In this document: piece after piece, positions 25,378-33,645 of the stretch
Layout: every line of letters begins with the position of its first letter
Position numbering within the stretch: the stretch's first letter is position 1
DNA from: Bacteroidetes bacterium UBA6221
GTDB lineage: Bacteria > Bacteroidota > Bacteroidia > Chitinophagales > Chitinophagaceae
Direction of reading: 5' to 3'
Assembly (NCBI GenBank): GCA_002421685.1
Contig: DISB01000018.1
Span: 1 to 64,000, forward strand
Length of the DNA stretch: 64,000 nt
Translations under genes and position numbers: made by a program
The notes under the pieces: generated by a model
What the model saw: the letters and a program-made list of their open reading frames with translations, nothing else
The model's database searches: none
Told to the model about the DNA's origin: nothing

Positions 25378-26622
25378 TTATGCTGCCTTCAGGTGGTCCA
25401 GCTTGGTATGCTCCAGCATCTGCCTGGCGTATTCCAGCGACAGCACGAAGTTTTGTTTGTTGGTTTCAGAGGGCAGGTCGAACATGGCGTCAGTAAGTAT
25501 CATTTCGCAGATAGCTCTTAGTCCGCGTCCTCCTAATTTAAACTCTATGGCTTTATCCACCATGTAGTCCAGCGCATCCTCGTCCACGGTCAGCTCTATG
25601 TCTTCGTATTCAAACAATTTCTTGTACTGCTTGATAAGAGCATTTTTTGGCTCGGTCAATATTCTCTTCAGCGCATCGCGGTCCAGCGGGTTCAGGTAGG
25701 TCACTATCGGCAACCTGCCCAGCAGTTCCGGTATCAGCCCGAAGGTGCGCAGGTCCTGTGCGTTTACGTATTGCAGCAGGTTGCTCCTGTCCAGCTCTTT
25801 TGTGGCTTTTATGGCATTATAGCCTATGGCCGATGTCTGCACCCGGCGAGCTATCATTTTGTCAACACCCTCAAACGCTCCGCCGCATATGAATAATATA
25901 TTCTGCGTATTCACCTTTACAAGCTTCTGTTCGGGGTGCTTGCGCCCTCCCTGTGGGGGAACCAGCACTTCAGTCCCCTCCAGAAGTTTCAACATAGCTT
26001 GCTGCACGCCCTCGCCGCTCACGTCACGGGTGATAGAGGGATTATCTCCTTTGCGTCCTATCTTATCTATCTCGTCTATATATACGATTCCCTGTTCTGC
26101 GGCAGCTACATCGTAATTGCAGCTTTGCAGCAGGCGGGCAAGGATGCTTTCCACGTCTTCGCCTACATATCCCGCTTCAGTAAATACCGTAGCATCAACT
26201 ATTGCGAACGGCACCTGGAGCAATCTCGCTATGGATTTAGCCAGCAAGGTTTTGCCCGTACCGGTTTCGCCCACCATGATGATGTTCGACTTTTCTATCT
26301 CTACATCATCGGCATAAGGATGCATCAGCCTTTTATAATGATTGTAAATGGCTACAGACATTACCTTCTTGGCCGAATCCTGGCCAATCACATATTGATC
26401 CAGGAAATCTTTTATTTCTTTGGGTTTGTATATTTTATGCTTCTTCAGCGTATCACGGGTATCCTTAGCGGGTTTGCTGTCGGATACGGTTTCCTGCAGC
26501 AGGTGATGAGCGTTTTCAGTACAGGTATCACAAATATTTCCTTTTATTCCTGTAAAGAGGATATTCACTTCACTTTCCAGCCTGTCGCAAAACGAACACC
26601 TTTTTTCACCTTGTCTTGACAT
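25378..26622 (-). CDS. clpX: ATP-dependent Clp protease ATP-binding subunit ClpX
   Basis: 414 aa. N-terminal zinc-binding domain with CSFCDR and [13 protein letters not shown]+ module with Walker [17 protein letters not shown], Walker [12 protein letters not shown], sensor [12 protein letters not shown] region, and [12 protein letters not shown]-terminal [10 protein letters not shown] (sensor 2). It unfolds tagged proteins for ClpP, which is not adjacent here. The pore loop Gly-Tyr-Val-Gly ([10 protein letters not shown]) is present. Confidence 0.97.
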   Translation of the reverse strand: MSRQGEKRCSFCDRLESEVNILFTGIKGNICDTCTENAHHLLQETVSDSKPAKDTRDTLKKHKIYKPKEIKDFLDQYVIGQDSAKKVMSVAIYNHYKRLMHPYADDVEIEKSNIIMVGETGTGKTLLAKSIARLLQVPFAIVDATVFTEAGYVGEDVESILARLLQSCNYDVAAAEQGIVYIDEIDKIGRKGDNPSITRDVSGEGVQQAMLKLLEGTEVLVPPQGGRKHPEQKLVKVNTQNILFICGGAFEGVDKMIARRVQTSAIGYNAIKATKELDRSNLLQYVNAQDLRTFGLIPELLGRLPIVTYLNPLDRDALKRILTEPKNALIKQYKKLFEYEDIELTVDEDALDYMVDKAIEFKLGGRGLRAICEMILTDAMFDLPSETNKQNFVLSLEYARQMLEHTKLDHLKAA

Positions 26623-26640
26623 TAATTATATATTAGTCTG

Positions 26641-26648
26641 CAAAACTA
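26641..26648 (-). promoter_or_regulatory. -7 element of clpX
   Basis: TAGTTTTG on the minus strand, exact match, 18 bases before the ATG at 26622. Confidence 0.6.
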
Positions 26649-26714
26649 CGAATAAACTTGCAAGTGAGCGACAGGACTCCATGGCCTTAACAGTTTTGCT
26701 TAATTTGCGCCCAC

Positions 26715-29201
26715 ATGCCTGCGTTTCAATTAAATACATTTAAAGAAGGCAATTCTTACGCCGATGTGATACTGCCGCTGAATATGCCCGGTATGCTTAC
26801 GTATGGTGTACCGGTGGAAATGCAGGAGGACCTTCAGCCTGGTATGCGCGTAGAGGTAGCGCTGGGCAGGAACAAATTGTATGCCGGTATTGTAGGCAGG
26901 CTGCACAACGATAAACCCGAAGCATACCAGGTGAAACCCATACGTGCTCTGCTGGATGAAGAGCCGGTGGTAAATGTAATGCAACTAAGTTTCTGGCGAT
27001 GGATAGCCGACTACTACATTGCGGCTCCGGGTGAAGTGATGCAGGCCGCCCTTCCGGCGCATCTTAAATTGAGCGGTGAAACAAGGGTGCAATGGATGCC
27101 CCAGCATGATGATGTGGTATACGAGTGGAGTGACAGGACCTTCCCTGCCGCTGATGAACTGGAACGTAGGAAAGAACTGACATTAAGTGAACTGCGTGCA
27201 ATAACCGGGGTTCGCCATTTTGCCGAAGTGCTGAATGAGCTTATGGAGCAGGAGGCAATAGTTATTCACGATGAACTGGAGCAGGCGTACCGTCTTAAAA
27301 AGGAGAAGGTTGTAAGGCTGAACCCTGTGTATAAGGAGGATGCGCAATTGCATTTGCTTTTCGATGAGTTTCAACGTGCGCCTAAACAACTCAGCCTGCT
27401 TATGGCATTCATCGAACTCTCAGTGAAATATGGGGCAGTGAGACAGGATGCTCTCGTGGAACGGGCGTCCGCCACATCTGCCCAGGTAAAAGCACTGGCA
27501 GATAAAGAGATCTTTATAATTGAAGAAGTAGCCGTGGATAGACTGGCAGGCGATGATACTGTTAAAACGACTACACTGGAACTTACACCAGCGCAGCACC
27601 AGGCTTATGATGAATTGGAAGCTGCGCTGGATGATAAAGATGTAGTGTTGCTACAAGGCGTAACCGGCAGCGGCAAGACAATGCTGTATATAAAAAAGCT
27701 AAAAGAATGCATAGAAAGCGGGAAGCAGGCGATACTGCTCTTGCCGGAGATAGCTTTGACAACGCAACTGGTCAACAGGCTACATACTTATTTTGGCGAT
27801 GAGCTGGGAGTGTACCATTCGCGTTTCAGCAACAACGAGCGTGTAGAGATTTGGGAGAAAACACGCCTTGGCAAGTATAAGATAGTTGCGGGTCCACGAT
27901 CGGCGCTATGGTTGCCGTATAACGAAATAGGCCTGATAATCGTTGATGAGGAACACGATGTTTCTTACAAACAAAAAGACCCCTCACCCCGCTTTCATGC
28001 GCGCGATGCGGCAATATACCTTGCATCGTTGCATAAGGCGAAAACTATTCTCGGTTCCGCCACTCCGTCAATAGAAAGCCTGTATAATGTGCAACAGGAG
28101 AAGTATGGTTATGTACATCTTTCTGAACGTTACATGGGTGTGCAAATGCCGGCTATCGAAATGGTCAATGCGAAATCGCTGGAAACCATGCGCAAACAGG
28201 GCATTAAAATGATTACCCCCGAGCTGTACAATGCTATTGCCGAAACATTGGCCAGGCATAAACAGGTGGTGTTATTCCAGAACCGCCGGGGTTATGCACC
28301 TTTCCAGGTTTGCCTGATGTGCGGCTGGGTGCCACACTGCAAAAATTGCGCCGTATCACTCACTTACCACAAAAGCACAGACAAGCTGCATTGCCATTAT
28401 TGCGGGTTGCGGTCTGCCGTAGTGCACGTATGCCCGTCTTGCGGCAGCAACAGGTTGCAGAGCAAGACCTTCGGGACGGAAAAAGTAGAAGAGGAGATAG
28501 CGCAACTTTTCCCGCAGGCCAAAATTGGGCGTATGGACGTGGACAGTATGCGTGGTAAAACCAGTTTTTCAGAATTGTTTGACAAGTTGGAAAAGCGTAA
28601 AATAGATATACTCGTTGGCACGCAAATGGTAGTAAAGGGGCTGGATTTTGCGCCTATTGAACTGGTAGGTATTCTAAGCGCCGACAGCTTGTTGAATTTT
28701 CCAGATTTCCGCGTAAACGAACGGGCTTTCCAACTGATGGAACAGGTAAGTGGCAGGGCAGGCCGTACCGACGGTAAGGGCAAAGTGCTGATACAGGCAT
28801 ACAATATGGCCCACCCGGTGTTGCAATGGGTTAAGGAACACGATGTTAAAGCATTCTATGAGCATGAAATAAGGTACAGGCAGCAGTTTGCATACCCGCC
28901 TTTCACCAGGTTTATTAAGGTAACTTTCAAACATAGCGAGGAGCCCAAGGCCGTGGCCGCGGCGGGACAGATGGCACAAGCCTTACAGCAAGTTGCGGGT
29001 ATAGGCGTGCAGGGGCCGGTACAGGCCCTGATACCGAGGGTGCGCAACCAGTATGTCCAGGAAGTCTGGATCAAATGTCCCAGGAGCAAGGCGACCCTGC
29101 AGGAGGTGAAAGGATTTATTAAAACGCAACGTGACATAATTACCGCGGCCAGGGGTATGAGCAATGTGCAGGTACATTTTGATGTTGACCCGGTTGGATA
29201 A
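26715..29201 (+). CDS. priA: Primosomal protein N' (PriA helicase)
   Basis: 828 aa. N-terminal 3'-DNA-binding domain (VILPLNMPGMLTYGVP, RVEVALGRNKLYAGIV), superfamily 2 helicase with LLQGVTGSGKTMLYI, IVDEEHD and GSATPSIESL, then paired zinc sites CLMCGWVPHCKNC and CHYCGLR..CPSCGS, and QVSGRAGR. It restarts stalled replication forks. Upstream, TTAATTTG lies 7 bases before the ATG, a one-mismatch -7. It is divergent from clpX. Confidence 0.96.
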   Translation: MPAFQLNTFKEGNSYADVILPLNMPGMLTYGVPVEMQEDLQPGMRVEVALGRNKLYAGIVGRLHNDKPEAYQVKPIRALLDEEPVVNVMQLSFWRWIADYYIAAPGEVMQAALPAHLKLSGETRVQWMPQHDDVVYEWSDRTFPAADELERRKELTLSELRAITGVRHFAEVLNELMEQEAIVIHDELEQAYRLKKEKVVRLNPVYKEDAQLHLLFDEFQRAPKQLSLLMAFIELSVKYGAVRQDALVERASATSAQVKALADKEIFIIEEVAVDRLAGDDTVKTTTLELTPAQHQAYDELEAALDDKDVVLLQGVTGSGKTMLYIKKLKECIESGKQAILLLPEIALTTQLVNRLHTYFGDELGVYHSRFSNNERVEIWEKTRLGKYKIVAGPRSALWLPYNEIGLIIVDEEHDVSYKQKDPSPRFHARDAAIYLASLHKAKTILGSATPSIESLYNVQQEKYGYVHLSERYMGVQMPAIEMVNAKSLETMRKQGIKMITPELYNAIAETLARHKQVVLFQNRRGYAPFQVCLMCGWVPHCKNCAVSLTYHKSTDKLHCHYCGLRSAVVHVCPSCGSNRLQSKTFGTEKVEEEIAQLFPQAKIGRMDVDSMRGKTSFSELFDKLEKRKIDILVGTQMVVKGLDFAPIELVGILSADSLLNFPDFRVNERAFQLMEQVSGRAGRTDGKGKVLIQAYNMAHPVLQWVKEHDVKAFYEHEIRYRQQFAYPPFTRFIKVTFKHSEEPKAVAAAGQMAQALQQVAGIGVQGPVQALIPRVRNQYVQEVWIKCPRSKATLQEVKGFIKTQRDIITAARGMSNVQVHFDVDPVG

Positions 29202-29226
29202 AAAAGCCCCGGCGTTTACCGGGGCG
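29201..29226 (-). terminator. Terminator of the ferritin-like gene pair
   Basis: GCCCCGG (29206-29212) and CCGGGGC (29219-29225). Read on the minus strand it is followed by TTTTTTA, so it serves the leftward ferritin-like genes. Confidence 0.8.
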
Positions 29227-29245
29227 CGTATGATAAATTTCCTGT

Positions 29246-30100
29246 TTAACTCGGGCTCAGGAACCTGTCCAGGATATTGTTGCCATCTATCATGTTCAGA
29301 GGTTCGTCAAAAGCCTGGGTGGCGGCATCGGCGCTTATCTGGTAACCGTTGATGCCCACTACATTTATTCCCAGTTGTATCGTATTGCCTTCACCGGCAT
29401 AAGCCCGTTGTGCTGCAGTGTTGGTAGTATCCGAGTTAGTGGCTGTTATCCAGGGCTTCACGTCATCTCCTATCCAGTAGTTGCGCAGGTAGCGGGCAAA
29501 GGCCGCCTGCCTGGCTTTTACCGAGTGAATAGTCATCAACGCCCTCAGGGTAATCTTATCGGATAATACCTGGAACGTTTGTCCTTTATACATACGTTCG
29601 CCACCATCTGTCAGCACTTGCATCAATACCAGGAAATCGGCGGTATTATTCAATGCATCGGAAAATGGACCGCCGCCGAAACCTTTATTACCGCCAAGGT
29701 CTATTTTTTCATCAGGGATTTCCAGGGGCGTACCACCCAGTTCGGTAACCAGTTGCTGCAATATAGTGATGTGCGATTTGACCTGCACGGCTACTTGCTC
29801 GAACGTTGCACTAAACTCCCCCGGTGTTAACCCCTCTACCTTCATCGCCTCGGTATACAGCTTATCCGAGATATACTCCAGCTTCAGCAGGTAGTTCAGT
29901 ATATTGATGATGGTTTCTTTGCTTTGGCCATATGCCTTATTAGTAAGCAGGCTGGCCGCGGCAAACGGTACAGCGGCTATAGCCAGTTTCGCGCCTAATC
30001 CTTTCAGTAGGTCTCTGCGGGCGGCAGTCTTATCAAATCCATCGATGTTACCCGATGTGATATCTTCTATTATATTGTTGAAATTCATCTTTTTTGTCAT
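29246..30100 (-). CDS. Ferritin-like domain protein with Tat-like leader (second of pair)
   Basis: 284 aa. N-terminal region has an ARRDLLKGLGAKLAIAAVPFAAASLL stretch-type leader, seen as ARRDLLKGLG followed by a hydrophobic run and a cut near AYGQ. The rest is helical, with ILNYLLKLEYISDKLYTEAM, KSHITILQQLV, and KARQAAFARYLRN, the pattern of the bacterial ferritin-like family (PF13668 type). Metal ligands (Glu, His) are likely in LEYIS and KSHI, but the full set was not verified. Proteins of this kind are common in Bacteroidota and their job is unknown. It starts 2 bases after the stop of the other family member. Confidence 0.8.
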   Translation of the reverse strand: MTKKMNFNNIIEDITSGNIDGFDKTAARRDLLKGLGAKLAIAAVPFAAASLLTNKAYGQSKETIINILNYLLKLEYISDKLYTEAMKVEGLTPGEFSATFEQVAVQVKSHITILQQLVTELGGTPLEIPDEKIDLGGNKGFGGGPFSDALNNTADFLVLMQVLTDGGERMYKGQTFQVLSDKITLRALMTIHSVKARQAAFARYLRNYWIGDDVKPWITATNSDTTNTAAQRAYAGEGNTIQLGINVVGINGYQISADAATQAFDEPLNMIDGNNILDRFLSPS

Positions 30101-30102
30101 TT

Positions 30103-30789
30103 TTACTTGTTAGGTAAATTGTTTCCGGACACTTTGGTAACAAGGAACTTGTTGATAGTGGTAACAGAGTTAGATGGCAGTGAGCCTTGTTCTGACCCGC
30201 TAACATCTACCGGGCCGAAGAAGTTGCCTTTGCGCAGCATATTGCTGATAGTCGCTGCCTGCCGGGCTTCTACAGAGGCCAATTTTGCGGCCAGCGTCAC
30301 GTGCTCTCCTGCCACAAACAGCCTGCCAGCTTCGTTAAGCGTAGCCACTGCCAGGTTTTCTATTACTTCAGCGTTTTTCAAAGTATTGTCAAGCGAAGAA
30401 AAGGTGACGCTGCTGAAGTCTGTCTGCACTACAGTGCCTTTTCCCTGCAGGTAGTTGCGCAGCAGCTCGCGGTGGGCTATTTCGTGGTCGAGCATCTCTT
30501 TGAAATACGCTTCCTGCTGGTCTGTCATGCCGGCAAACTTGTTGTTCAGCAACTGTTCGTAGAAGCCAACCTCTATTTGTTGCATAACGAACAACAGGTT
30601 CAAAAGGCCATTATCATTTGTGCCGAGGTCCGTTGTTCCATCTGCCGGTGCAGGGTTCTCTTCCTTTTTGCAGGATGCTATCAGCAGCCCGGCCCCCGCC
30701 AGTCCGCCTGCATAACCCAAAAACTTTCTGCGGGACACTCCCTTGCTTTGTAAGACTTCCTCCTGCATCGTATTTTTTTCTTCTTTCAT
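30103..30789 (-). CDS. Tat-type lipoprotein with ferritin-like domain (first of pair)
   Basis: 228 aa. Leader has VSRRKFLGYAGGLAG, a twin-arginine motif, then LLIASC with a lipobox cysteine, followed by KKEENPAP linker. The helical domain follows: LFVMQQIEVGFYEQLL, HEIAHRELLRNYL, NEAGRLFVAGEHVTLAAKLASVEARQAA. The motifs E...ExxxH typical of ferritin-like bundles are visible in EIAHRELL and VEARQA. Folded export through Tat suggests that a metal is loaded in the cytoplasm. Together with the next gene it forms a tight two-gene unit. Function unknown. Confidence 0.8.
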   Translation of the reverse strand: MKEEKNTMQEEVLQSKGVSRRKFLGYAGGLAGAGLLIASCKKEENPAPADGTTDLGTNDNGLLNLLFVMQQIEVGFYEQLLNNKFAGMTDQQEAYFKEMLDHEIAHRELLRNYLQGKGTVVQTDFSSVTFSSLDNTLKNAEVIENLAVATLNEAGRLFVAGEHVTLAAKLASVEARQAATISNMLRKGNFFGPVDVSGSEQGSLPSNSVTTINKFLVTKVSGNNLPNK

Positions 30790-30842
30790 AATAACGTATT
30801 GATTAACAGTTTTGCCTGCGTTTTTTGCGCGTACCTACGGCA

Positions 30843-30861
30843 GGGCAAAACAATTTTGCCC
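30843..30861. repeat. Perfect dyad upstream of the ferritin-like pair
   Basis: GGGCAAAA-CAA-TTTTGCCC, 8-base arms, 54-72 bases upstream of the ATG at 30789. Candidate operator or hairpin. Confidence 0.55.
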
Positions 30862-31170
30862 CGTAATATACAAAAAGCAGTAAGTAAATCTAATATATGA
30901 AATCTGGTTTTCATAGTATTTCCCTGGTGAAAAGATGGACGGGGCCTGTATTTTTTGTTTTGCGATATGAATGGTCGCATGTATTCACTTTAGAGAAATA
31001 CGATTTATGGCACCGACGGTAGCCGGGCTTTGCGAAAATACTCCATCGGCAAAGTATGAAAACAAACAGGCGCATAGTGCCTTATTCCAGGTGTTGGAAA
31101 CAAATTTCCCGGTTTGGTGTGCATTGCCAGGCTATAGTGAGTGTATAAATAATTGATGACCAGCATGTTA

Positions 31171-31230
31171 CCAAAATTGTTCCCAAATGTTTCCAGTTTT
31201 CCCGAAATAGAAATTTTGGAACAATTATGG
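31171..31230. repeat. Imperfect 18-base inverted repeat
   Basis: CCAAAATTGTTCCCAAAT (31171-31188) and ATTTTGGAACAATTATGG (31213-31230) are inverted copies matching at about 16 of 18 positions, 24 bases apart. No T-run follows. Confidence 0.6.
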
Positions 31231-31376
31231 CGCCCGGTAGTATTGTGAAACTACGGTTCATTTTTGTTTCCCCTGTTGGTTTGTAAATGTGGAATAATAT
31301 GGAAGAAGGGAGCAGTATGTCAAAGAGCTTTTAGAGCAGTCATGATTGGTTGAAATGACCACTAATGTATGTAGTG

Positions 31377-31392
31377 CAAATTTACGTAAAAA
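31377..31392 (-). promoter_or_regulatory. Motif TTTTTACGTAAATTTG, copy 1
   Basis: On the minus strand: a palindromic core TTTACGTAAA joined to an exact -7 element TAAATTTG. An identical 16-mer lies at 41574-41589 on the plus strand. It would drive a leftward transcript of unknown purpose, possibly reaching the ferritin-like genes 590 bases away. Confidence 0.5.
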
Positions 31393-31496
31393 TTATGTTA
31401 TATTGAAAATAAATTCGCTTAGACCTAAATCGTATCTCCTGTTAAAGAATCTACTATAGTTAAAGATATTATTGATATCTCTTACCTTGAATATTT

Positions 31497-32093
31497 ATGA
31501 CTGCAAAAGCACTATATATATTTATATTGTTCTTCGTGTTTACTGCCGCAGGGACGATAGTGCATGAGTGCGGGCACTATATACCAGCATATTTATATGG
31601 ATGGGAACCTGCATTACATTATGCTCAAACATCACTAAGTGTCGCAATTCCAGCCAGCCCTGCTTTAAACAATTGGAAGGTGTTATCGTATCACGCTGGA
31701 GGGATGATGGTTAATATCTCAATTGGTTCTATCGGGTATATTATTTTAAAAAAGCAGCATCATTTATTAAAGAATGAGTATCTGAAAGCCTTTTTAATAG
31801 TTCTTACATTTTTTTGGAGTCGACAAATTGTGATACTAATATCAGATTTGAGGGAATTGGTTTATGATAGTCCAATACTAACCGATGAACAGAAGGTGTC
31901 TTTACAATTGTCATTACCTAAAAATTTGCTGTCAATATTGCTGGGGGTCATTGCAATATACTTATGTTGCAATGCCGTACTCAGGTTCCTGCCTAAAAAA
32001 GAAATTATGCCATTCCGTGTAGCCGGCATCATAGGTTCTGTGCTGGGTTATTTATTCTGGTTCAGGGTATTAGGGCCGGGTATATTGCCTTAA
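31497..32093 (+). CDS. Integral membrane protein with HECGH motif (M50-like)
   Basis: 198 aa with four or five hydrophobic segments. The first membrane helix ends in GTIVHECGHYIPA (His23, Glu24, His27), the HExxH zinc-binding form found in membrane site-2 metalloproteases, where the motif also lies within a membrane helix. The second helix holds SYHAGGMMVNIS, which is reminiscent of the small-residue/Asn part of M50 proteins, but a clear NPDG-type second motif is absent. It is smaller than usual S2P enzymes. Base composition is more AT-rich than neighbours, suggesting recent acquisition or weak expression. Peptidase activity is inferred only from the motif. Confidence 0.7.
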   Translation: MTAKALYIFILFFVFTAAGTIVHECGHYIPAYLYGWEPALHYAQTSLSVAIPASPALNNWKVLSYHAGGMMVNISIGSIGYIILKKQHHLLKNEYLKAFLIVLTFFWSRQIVILISDLRELVYDSPILTDEQKVSLQLSLPKNLLSILLGVIAIYLCCNAVLRFLPKKEIMPFRVAGIIGSVLGYLFWFRVLGPGILP

Positions 32094-32111
32094 TATCTCA
32101 AAGCTTAGCCC

Positions 32112-32354
32112 CTAATTATTACAGCAAAGAAAAACAAAAGGCAAATGCAGTCTTTCATTCACATATTGCCTCAATTTGCGGGATGAAGATTTTATGAGCT
32201 TGTAACGCTGCAGGTCTATTACTTCGACAGACTTAAGGTACCCGCGATGTATCATGAGGAAACGCATATAGCGGGACAGGAAGCGTGCAGCCCCGGCATC
32301 GGCGGCCAGTATCCCCACATAATGCATCCAGACTTTATTATTATCGTCCAACAT
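32112..32354 (-). CDS. Small basic protein, possible LytTR-type fragment
   Basis: 80 aa. The stretch MRFLMIHRGYLKSVEVIDLQRYKL resembles the region of LytTR DNA-binding domains that holds the HRSYLVN-like motif, but the normal N-terminal receiver and most of the domain are absent. Codon use is like real genes of this window. It starts 11 bases after the stop of a tiny lipoprotein gene on the same strand. It may be a short regulator, a degraded LytTR protein, or chance. Confidence 0.4.
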   Translation of the reverse strand: MLDDNNKVWMHYVGILAADAGAARFLSRYMRFLMIHRGYLKSVEVIDLQRYKLIKSSSRKLRQYVNERLHLPFVFLCCNN

Positions 32355-32365
32355 ACCGCGTCTGT

Positions 32366-32509
32366 TTAGTGATAACGCTTAGGCTGCTTGTAAGCCCGGT
32401 TGATATTGCTACCGCAACCGCAGTCTTTGGTCGTAGCGCAACTTTCCAGTATCATACATGCTGCCATAATTAATAACAGGTAAAAGGCTGTTTTGTTCTT
32501 TTTAATCAT
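32366..32509 (-). CDS. Tiny lipoprotein (47 aa)
   Basis: 47 aa, too short for most gene finders. Basic start MIKKNKTAFYLLLIM, hydrophobic core, lipobox ILESC (Cys 24), then a Cys/Gly-rich ATTKDCGCGSN and a basic tail. The features of a lipoprotein signal peptide are complete. Mature part has only 24 residues. It faces the glycosyltransferase gene across a shared, nearly symmetrical promoter region. Function unknown. Confidence 0.7.
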   Translation of the reverse strand: MIKKNKTAFYLLLIMAACMILESCATTKDCGCGSNINRAYKQPKRYH

Positions 32510-32520
32510 ATCCTTCTGGC

Positions 32521-32528
32521 TACTTTTG
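32521..32528 (+). promoter_or_regulatory. -7 element of the glycosyltransferase gene
   Basis: TACTTTTG, exact match, 33 bases before the proposed start at 32562. It overlaps by one base a minus-strand TAACTTTA (32536-32529 region) that would serve the tiny lipoprotein. Confidence 0.55.
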
Positions 32529-32561
32529 TAAAGTTAATGATTTGAACGTATCGAACGTACG

Positions 32562-33629
32562 CTGAACATACTGGTAGCCCCGCTGGACTGGGGACTGGGG
32601 CACACCACGCGTTGCGTGCCCGTGATAGCGTACCTGCGTGCAAAAGGCCACCGCGTATGGTTTGCGGGCAACCGGGCCCAGAACAATTTTATAAACGAAA
32701 CCTTTCCTGCCATAGATACTATCTACCTGGAGGGATATAATGTGCGCTACGCCGCCGCGCCTTCGCTGTTCATGCCTGTCATCATCAAACAGGTCCCTTC
32801 ATTGCTGGGCAAGATAAAAAGGGAGCATGCCTGGCTGAAAGAAACAGCCGGGCGATACAAGATAGACCTGGTCATATCCGACAACCGTTATGGTCTTTAT
32901 CACGACCATATCCCGTCGGTCATCCTCACGCACCAGTTGAACATCATCACGGGTATGGGCGCTGTTGCGGATAATATGCTGCGGCGGTTGCATTATAAAT
33001 TTCTCGGCAGGTTTGCCGATACCTGGGTTGTAGATATACCGCAGTCTCCCGGGCTGGGGGGGCGTTTATCGCACCCGGTAACATTGCCACCGGGGGCCCA
33101 ATACATCGGGCTTTTATCGCAGGCTGAACATAAACCTGCTAAGGGAACCGGCTATCTGCTTATCTTATTGTCAGGCCCCGAGCCGCAACGTACCCTACTT
33201 GCAGATAAGCTTTGGGAGCAGGCTAAACTCCACAGGGGGAAGGTTGTTTTTGTAGAAGGAAGCAATGGTGTGCCGGAAAGGAAAGACATACCGCAACACA
33301 TTACCTCCCATAAACAGGTAGTGGGCGACAGGCTGGCGGAAGTACTCTCCGGTGCTGACATGGTCGTTTGCCGCAGTGGTTATTCTACCCTGATGGACCT
33401 GGTAAAGCTGGGCAAAAAAGCCATACTGATACCCACACCGGGACAAACCGAGCAGGAGTACCTGGCTAAAGAATTGTATGAGCAAAAGGTATTCATCAGG
33501 AAGGCGCAGCAGTCTTTCAATCTTGCAGATGCTATGGAGGAAGCAATAAATTTCCCATTCCGGAAAATGCAGTTTGAAGATGCCTTCGAGCACTTTAAGG
33601 CTATTGTGGATAGCTGGCTAAATGAATAG
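32562..33629 (+). CDS. Glycosyltransferase (GT-B type, MurG-like) with non-standard start
   Basis: About 355 aa. The GT-B N-terminus NILVAPLDWGLGHTTRCVPVIAYL begins upstream of the first in-frame GTG (32616), so that GTG cannot be the true start. Between the preceding in-frame stop (32538) and 32616 there is no ATG, GTG or TTG in frame. The best fit is CTG at 32562 (family proteins start with Met followed by a similar sequence). Donor-binding signs: RSGYSTLMDLVKLGKKAILIPTPGQTEQEYLAK. It probably transfers a sugar from a nucleotide donor; acceptor unknown. A sequence error near the start is another explanation. Confidence 0.75.
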   Translation: MNILVAPLDWGLGHTTRCVPVIAYLRAKGHRVWFAGNRAQNNFINETFPAIDTIYLEGYNVRYAAAPSLFMPVIIKQVPSLLGKIKREHAWLKETAGRYKIDLVISDNRYGLYHDHIPSVILTHQLNIITGMGAVADNMLRRLHYKFLGRFADTWVVDIPQSPGLGGRLSHPVTLPPGAQYIGLLSQAEHKPAKGTGYLLILLSGPEPQRTLLADKLWEQAKLHRGKVVFVEGSNGVPERKDIPQHITSHKQVVGDRLAEVLSGADMVVCRSGYSTLMDLVKLGKKAILIPTPGQTEQEYLAKELYEQKVFIRKAQQSFNLADAMEEAINFPFRKMQFEDAFEHFKAIVDSWLNE

Positions 33630-33645
33630 CAAAAAAATGAACCGA

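Larger units (their letters stand above)
30790..31496. other. Gene-free stretch with dyads and an isolated promoter-like site
   Basis: 707 bases, AT-rich. It holds a perfect hairpin (30843-30861), an 18-base imperfect inverted repeat (31171-31230), and a TTTACGTAAA-containing promoter-like site (31377-31392). Short open frames (for example 30971-31156) have no recognisable protein and poor codon use. Some of it may be decayed mobile or coding DNA. Confidence 0.6.

Noticed and set aside
30971..31156. 61-codon open frame in the gene-free stretch
   Set aside because: No signal, no family, and codon use unlike neighbours. Kept only as part of the region note.
32285..32473. 62-codon plus-strand frame
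   Set aside because: It overlaps the tiny lipoprotein gene and the LytTR-like frame on the other strand, both with better coding signs.
32616..32618. GTG as start of the glycosyltransferase
   Set aside because: It lies after the conserved WGLGH motif, which must be part of the protein.
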